Shown one piece after another: positions 59,629 through 64,000 of a stretch of DNA of 64,000 nt. The stretch comes from Gemmiger formicilis. Lineage in GTDB: Bacteria > Bacillota > Clostridia > Oscillospirales > Ruminococcaceae. Under the pieces are notes generated by a model. The model was not told the DNA's origin. It worked only from the letters and a program-made list of their open reading frames with translations, and did not search any database. Made by a program: the position numbers and the translations under genes. The stretch is from the NCBI RefSeq assembly GCF_016900095.1, contig NZ_JACJJP010000006.1, forward strand, positions 1 through 64,000. The letters are read 5' to 3'. The first letter of the stretch is position 1, and each line of letters begins with the position of its first letter.

Positions 59629-61299
59629 ATGACTTTTTGGGACCAGCATGGTCAGGAAGTGGAAATCTCGCAAGCGGATCAGAAGTGGCTGGATGATGCC
59701 TATTTTACTACCCAGCAGATGCGGCTGCCCGTGGATTCACCGCGTGCCGCTTTGTCCTACCGGGTGTCGACCAAGGGCCAGGTGGATCACGACGATATTC
59801 CCATGCAGAAGATTGCCTGCCGGAAGTTCGCCCAGGAGCATGGGTGGCGTGTGGTGCTGGAGAAGGCGGAAAAAGGTGTTTCGGGCTCCAAAGTCTCCGC
59901 CAGTAAGCGAGATGTCATTCAGGAATTGCGCAGTGAGGCAAGCAAGGGAAACTTCGATATCCTTCTAGTGTATATGTTTGACCGGCTGGGACGCATTGAG
60001 AGTGAAACACCCTTTGTACTTGAATGGTTCGTCCAGCACGGTATTCAGATGTGGAGCACACACGAAGGTCAGCAGCGAATTGAAAGCCATGGCGATAAGC
60101 TGATGAACTATATCCGGTTCTGGCAGGCAGCAGGGGAGAGCGAAAAGACCTCCATGCGAACCAGAGATCGTATCCGTCAGATCGTTTCCAGCGGACACTT
60201 TGCCGGAGGCTTTGTCCCTTACGGGTATCGAGCTATTAATAAAGGTAGAGTCAACAAGAGAGACCAGCCCGTAAAGGATCTGGAAATCAATCCAGATGAA
60301 GCGGCATGGGTCCGGGAAGTATTTACGAAAGTGGCGGAAGAAGGTGCCAGTGGATATGCCATGGCACAGATGCTGAACCAACGAGGACTGCGTACCCGCC
60401 AGGGGGCGGAGTTCCAGTCTTCCAACATCAAAAGAATGATTCAGCATGAAGGCTATACTGGATATATCATTACTAAGGCGGCAAGATCGGAGTTTATGCC
60501 GCAGCTGCAGATCATTGACGAGGCTTTGTTTGCCAAGGCCAACGAGATGATCAGCAAAAGGAGCAAAAAGGCTCTGAAAGATAAAAACGCTGCCCAAAAG
60601 AGCAGCAATCCAACATTATTGGCCGGCATCGTAGTCTGCGCACATTGCGGGGCGAAGATGTCGGCCTTTTTGCATAAAGATAGGTATAAGCTGGCTGATG
60701 GAAGTATTCGAGAACGGGTGCAGGCCAAGTACAACTGTTATCAACGCGGCCAGCATCTGCGGGAATGTGATGGGCAGGCTCTCTATCTCGCAGAGAGAGT
60801 GGACAGGATCGTGCTTGCTTACGCTGATGAACTGTTCCGCAAGATCAAAAGTGAGCCGTATGACAAGAGCATTGAACAGAGAATCCGGCAGCAGGATGCT
60901 GAACATAACAGACAAAAACAGGCTGCCGAGAAGAAAATCAAGGCAGCCCAGTATAAGCAGCAACGCTATGAGGATGAAGTGCTGAAATGTTTGGATGGAA
61001 GGAGTGCCTTCTCGCAGGAGATGCTGGCTCGGCTGATTGCGCAGGCGGAAGCAGAGGTCAGGCAAGCAAAAGATGAATATGCCACCTTATTACAAAACAA
61101 CGACCATCGAGCAACTGTCCAACAGATCCGCAGTTACTATAATGAGTTCCTGGGGTGGGCCAACGAGTTTGACTTGGCGTCTATCCCACGAAAGCGAGCC
61201 ATTTTAGCGGAGTTGTTTGAAAAAGTGGAAGTTGGTAGGGGATATAAGGTGACGATCCATGTGAAGGGGAGCTATAAGCAGTTTCTGAAAATTGAGTAA
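59629..61299 (+). CDS. Large serine recombinase (integrase)
   Basis: This 556-aa recombinase has an intact catalytic domain: LSYRVSTKGQ with catalytic Ser (about 41), VYMFDRLGR and GESEKTSMRTRDR. Then come the recombinase domain (YGYRAIN, DEAAWVREVF), a zinc ribbon (VVCAHCGAKMS with later YNCYQRG and CDG) and a coiled coil (about 420-480). GGGGAGGAA precedes ATG 59629. It is the only complete integrase in the window and lies about 230 bp from the truncated MMPL gene, so it probably mediates integration of this element. Confidence 0.93.
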   Translation: MTFWDQHGQEVEISQADQKWLDDAYFTTQQMRLPVDSPRAALSYRVSTKGQVDHDDIPMQKIACRKFAQEHGWRVVLEKAEKGVSGSKVSASKRDVIQELRSEASKGNFDILLVYMFDRLGRIESETPFVLEWFVQHGIQMWSTHEGQQRIESHGDKLMNYIRFWQAAGESEKTSMRTRDRIRQIVSSGHFAGGFVPYGYRAINKGRVNKRDQPVKDLEINPDEAAWVREVFTKVAEEGASGYAMAQMLNQRGLRTRQGAEFQSSNIKRMIQHEGYTGYIITKAARSEFMPQLQIIDEALFAKANEMISKRSKKALKDKNAAQKSSNPTLLAGIVVCAHCGAKMSAFLHKDRYKLADGSIRERVQAKYNCYQRGQHLRECDGQALYLAERVDRIVLAYADELFRKIKSEPYDKSIEQRIRQQDAEHNRQKQAAEKKIKAAQYKQQRYEDEVLKCLDGRSAFSQEMLARLIAQAEAEVRQAKDEYATLLQNNDHRATVQQIRSYYNEFLGWANEFDLASIPRKRAILAELFEKVEVGRGYKVTIHVKGSYKQFLKIE

Positions 61300-61525
61300 G
61301 AACCACACAATGATAAGGAGTACAGGGCCCAACAAACAGTAGATAACTTATACTATAACGATGGTGGAAAGCGTATAAAAACTAAGGACATGAGGCCGAA
61401 AAAATAATCAATATTTGGTTAATAAGGTAAGTCGGACTCACCCATGAACATTGAAGTCTTTTATCAATAGTGATATAATACAAACGTATTTTCCTATATT
61501 GCCAGATTGTCTCCAGAGATGTGAT

Positions 61526-61666
61526 ATCCATATCCTCCGGCAAGTAATTCAGCATGTCATAATTGATTCTGGTATTTGCAATGCCAATCACTGCCGGAAT
61601 CATCAGCAAAACGGTTAGAATTAAGATCGGTATGCGGTATTTTGCAACCGCCTTTGAAAAACGCAT
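61526..61666 (-). pseudogene. MMPL/RND-type transporter gene, 5' fragment
   Basis: The minus-strand frame begins MRFSKAVAKYRIPILILTVL and continues to YDMLNYLPEDMD, the N-terminal form of MMPL exporters (first helix, then the start of the external domain). Homology-like sequence stops near residue 47; the frame then runs through unrelated sequence to 61382. The rest of a protein of about 700 aa or more is absent from the window. The gene was cut by the mobile element whose recombinase lies next to it. Confidence 0.75.
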
Positions 61667-61672
61667 AGATGA

Positions 61673-62281
61673 TTACATATCCTTTCTGTTAGGGTCTATC
61701 TGGCAATATTCGGCATCGATGACCTCCGGCAGCTGGTGACGAATGATCTTAACGGCGGTCAGAATGGTGATCAGATTTAGCACACCTTCGGTTATGAGCG
61801 TCACCCCCAGCAAGATCATCACGACCTGGGCGCTTTCCGATGGGCGTAAGAGCAGCAGGAAACCGGCAGCCCCTGTCAGAATTGCTACAGCGAGAATCAG
61901 CCACCACTTTTGAATGCCAAAGGCTTTGGAATCAATGGAAATCTGTATTTTGAGGAGCGCGTCTGCCAGAACACAGATGCCCATAACAATGCAGATAAGA
62001 TTAACCATTGCATCTGTACGGATGATCAGAATGACGCCAAGTGCCACGAGCAGAATGCCAAAGGCCAGATCAAATTGAAATGCCAGCCTGTATAAGTCTT
62101 TGGAACAATAGCCGACGATCTTTACCAAGCCGAATAGAACCATGATTCCTCCGCCGAGCCTGCATAGCAGCGTCACCGAGAAATCAGGCACAGCAATCAG
62201 TACAATTCCCAATACACATAACAGAATAGAGATCATGATATAGCCAATTTTTGCGGCTTTAATCCGGTTGTTCAGTTGCAC
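61673..62281 (-). CDS. DUF308/HdeD-like membrane protein
   Basis: This 202-aa protein has about six hydrophobic helices in the pairwise repeat pattern of DUF308 (IMISILLCVLGIVLIAVPDF, FGILLVALGVILII, GAAGFLLLL). It directly precedes the MMPL gene (stop to start 6 bp), so the two formed an operon. GAGGTA precedes the start. The function is unknown; an envelope role is likely. Confidence 0.85.
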   Translation of the reverse strand: MQLNNRIKAAKIGYIMISILLCVLGIVLIAVPDFSVTLLCRLGGGIMVLFGLVKIVGYCSKDLYRLAFQFDLAFGILLVALGVILIIRTDAMVNLICIVMGICVLADALLKIQISIDSKAFGIQKWWLILAVAILTGAAGFLLLLRPSESAQVVMILLGVTLITEGVLNLITILTAVKIIRHQLPEVIDAEYCQIDPNRKDM

Positions 62282-62451
62282 AAAAAATACCTCCTCGTTT
62301 TGTCAATATTCTCATGGTTGCGTGAAGGTCACGTACCTCATAGACAATCTTTTTATATATAAAAAGTGTGATTTCGCATCGTAATTTACTACATGAGCTG
62401 ACATATCAGCCAACTCTTCCGTCTATACTGCCAATCTGAATGTAGAGCAGA
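62282..62451. other. Noncoding AT-rich gap
   Basis: About 170 bp between the DUF308 gene and the (p)ppGpp synthetase. It probably carries the promoter of the DUF308-MMPL operon. No hairpin with a T tract is seen. Confidence 0.4.
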
Positions 62452-63126
62452 CTAAGCATTCATTTGACAAAAAATATCTTGCAGATCGGCATCAATTGCA
62501 GACAGCAAATCTGCATCATGTTTCAGACGACATTTAAGGGAATCTGACACATCGTTTTCAGTCTTGTATTTTAGGTGATGCTCTAAACTCGCCCAATAGT
62601 CCATAGCAATTGTCCGTATTTGGATCTCAACAGGAATGTGTTCTGTTGTCCCCGCCAAGAAAATGGGAACTGAAACAATTAGGTGGAGACTCCGGTATCC
62701 GTTTGACTTTGGATTAGAAATAAAGTCCTTTTTCTTAAGCAAACGAATGTCATCTTGAGAAAGGAGCAGGTCAGCGACTAGATTTACATCATTTAGGTAA
62801 TTGCACACGACCCGAACTCCAGCAATATCAAGAATACCCTCACGAAGGGATTGCATTTCTATGGGGTATCCTTTTCGTCTGAGCTTTTCGAGCATACTTC
62901 CTGGAGACTTCAGCCTACATTCAATATGGTGGATAGGATTGTGGCAGTGCTCTACTTGGAATCCATCATTAAGAATCTCAAGTTTGGTCCTTACTTGCTT
63001 AATTGCAGCATTGTACAACTGACGGATTGCGAGAAACTCTGTCACATCATCCACGAAAGCCTCGTCCTGTAAGAGCGCCAGATTACGCTCACTTGTCGTC
63101 ATTTGCAGGATTCTTTCAAAGTCCAT
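62452..63126 (-). CDS. Small alarmone synthetase (RelA/SpoT domain)
   Basis: This 224-aa protein has a single RelA/SpoT synthetase domain: SPGSMLEKLRRKGYP, DIAGVRVVCNYLNDV, NPKSNGYRSLHLIV and VEIQIRTIAMDYWASLEHHL. It lacks HD hydrolase, TGS and ACT domains, so it is a small synthetase making (p)ppGpp. AAAGGGGG precedes the start. It is chromosomal, unrelated to the mobile element. Confidence 0.92.
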   Translation of the reverse strand: MDFERILQMTTSERNLALLQDEAFVDDVTEFLAIRQLYNAAIKQVRTKLEILNDGFQVEHCHNPIHHIECRLKSPGSMLEKLRRKGYPIEMQSLREGILDIAGVRVVCNYLNDVNLVADLLLSQDDIRLLKKKDFISNPKSNGYRSLHLIVSVPIFLAGTTEHIPVEIQIRTIAMDYWASLEHHLKYKTENDVSDSLKCRLKHDADLLSAIDADLQDIFCQMNA

Positions 63127-63182
63127 AATAAGTCCCCCTTTTCATTTAAAACCGACAGGACTTTGACCCCTCCATAACACAG

Positions 63183-63225
63183 ATAGCCGGACTGCCCAAT
63201 GCAACCCTTGGGGCAATCCGGCTAT
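63183..63225. other. Strong inverted repeat between metK and the alarmone synthetase
   Basis: ATAGCCGG and CTGCCC pair with GGGGCAA and CCGGCTAT around a central loop. There is no T tract on either strand. It may be a bidirectional weak terminator or mRNA-stabilising hairpin for metK. Confidence 0.5.
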
Positions 63226-63245
63226 TAGGATCTTCTATCACGAAA

Positions 63246-64000
63246 TCAGATTATATCCTGCCAAAGCTGCGGCAAGTTTGTCTGTTCCCAAGGTAATTCC
63301 GCAGTATTTGAGCCAAAGTGACCATAGCTTGCGGTGTGTCTGTAAAACGGTGTTCGCAGGGAAAGGCGGTCTATGATAGCAGAGGGGCGCAGGTCAACCG
63401 TTTTAAGAATCAGTTCCCGGATCCGGTCTGCCGGGAGCTTTCCCGTACCGAAGGTGTCTACCAGGAGGGATACCGGCTGGGCAACGCCGATAGCGTAACT
63501 GATCTGGATCTCACACCGATCCGCCAATCCCGCCGCAACCACATTCTTCGCCAAGTACCGGGCCATATACGCACCACTTCGGTCGACCTTTGAGGGATCT
63601 TTACCAGAGAACGCGCCGCCGCCATGCCGGGCGTAGCCGCCGTAGGTGTCCACGATCAGCTTCCTGCCCGTCAGGCCGCTGTCACCGGCGGGACCGCCAA
63701 TGCAGAAACGGCCTGTAGGATTGATAAAGAATTTTGTGTTCCTGTCCAGCATGCCCTCTGGGATCACCGGGCGGATGACATGGCGGAGAATATCCTCCCG
63801 CAATTGCTCCATGGACACATCCGCCTCATGCTGGGAAGAAACTACAACAGTGTCCACCCGTGCCGGGATTCCGTCCCGGTACTCCACGGTGACCTGGGCC
63901 TTCCCATCTGGCAGCAGATAGGGCAGAATTCCCTCCTGCCGCACAAAGGCAAGGCGCTTTGTCAGCGCATGGGCAAGCTCAATGGGCAGCGGCATCAGGT
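63246..64000 (-). CDS. metK: S-adenosylmethionine synthetase, C-terminal part (runs off the window)
   Basis: The last 251 or so residues of MetK are present: [60 protein letters not shown] and VDTFGTGKL, all close to the housekeeping consensus. The N-terminal GHPDK and GAGDQG motifs lie beyond position 64000. It differs clearly from the element-borne copy at 17276. It ends at 63246. Confidence 0.93.
   Translation of the reverse strand, partial: LMPLPIELAHALTKRLAFVRQEGILPYLLPDGKAQVTVEYRDGIPARVDTVVVSSQHEADVSMEQLREDILRHVIRPVIPEGMLDRNTKFFINPTGRFCIGGPAGDSGLTGRKLIVDTYGGYARHGGGAFSGKDPSKVDRSGAYMARYLAKNVVAAGLADRCEIQISYAIGVAQPVSLLVDTFGTGKLPADRIRELILKTVDLRPSAIIDRLSLRTPFYRHTASYGHFGSNTAELPWEQTNLPQLWQDII

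Overview
The window looks like a gut Firmicute of the Oscillospiraceae (Faecalibacterium / Gemmiger-like). Reasons: a GC-rich beta-mannan oligosaccharide locus of the type known in Faecalibacterium and Roseburia, a Clostridia-type conjugative element (ParM, PcfB, PrgI, VirB4, CD1108-like M23 hydrolase, Maff2), and TnpW plus large serine recombinase genes. The genus is an inference; no full 16S or 23S gene is present.

Layout. (1) 1-1000: 3' end of 23S rRNA, 5S rRNA, a 22-nt copy of a tRNA 5' end, an intact tRNA-Lys(CTT), a hairpin-rich IS200/IS605-like relic and a short coding relic. (2) 1019-2865: a terminator plus the first 36 codons of a parM gene, split by a complete IS110-family element (1093-2631). 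The uninterrupted version of the same sequence is at 6984-7274, so the element's ends, its CT core and its target can be read directly. The 5' noncoding part of the element folds and pairs as a bridge RNA. (3) 2849-6983: an AT-rich cassette with a radical SAM/SPASM maturase, an ABC exporter and a small Cys-containing Thr-Pro-tailed peptide, probably a RiPP system. (4) 7169-38771: a conjugative module read almost entirely on the + strand: ParM/ParR-like partition, a C5 and an N4/N6 DNA methyltransferase, an element-borne SAM synthetase, a very large LPQTG adhesin with sortase B, TOPRIM protein, MobC and relaxase, PcfB, VirD4-like coupling protein, Maff2, TrbL/VirB6-like protein, a toxin-antitoxin pair, PrgI, VirB4 and an M23 hydrolase. 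(5) 38805-55355: a beta-mannan oligosaccharide utilisation locus: GH1, phosphohexomutase, CE2-like esterase (minus strand), then LacI regulator, ABC importer, two GH130 phosphorylases, an epimerase, a second esterase, YesL, ManA and GH113. (6) 55771-61299: HTH protein, a structured noncoding stretch, DinG-like helicase, two degenerate serine-recombinase-domain proteins, TnpW and a large serine recombinase. (7) 61526-64000: chromosomal genes on the minus strand: an MMPL transporter gene cut off after about 47 codons, a DUF308 membrane protein, a small (p)ppGpp synthetase and the C-terminal part of a second metK.

How it fits together. The conjugation module has relaxase, coupling protein and the VirB4/PrgI/TrbL core but no integrase of its own. 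The only complete large serine recombinase is at 59629-61299, next to the truncated MMPL gene. The simplest reading is one large integrative element whose cargo includes the mannan locus. The alternative is that two mobile elements flank a chromosomal locus; the sequence alone does not settle this. In the mannan locus, imported acetylated manno-oligosaccharides would be deacetylated, trimmed, epimerised and phosphorolysed to mannose-1-phosphate, which then enters glycolysis through the mutase and ManA. A repeated TTTAACTTAAAT operator marks the probable LacI regulon.
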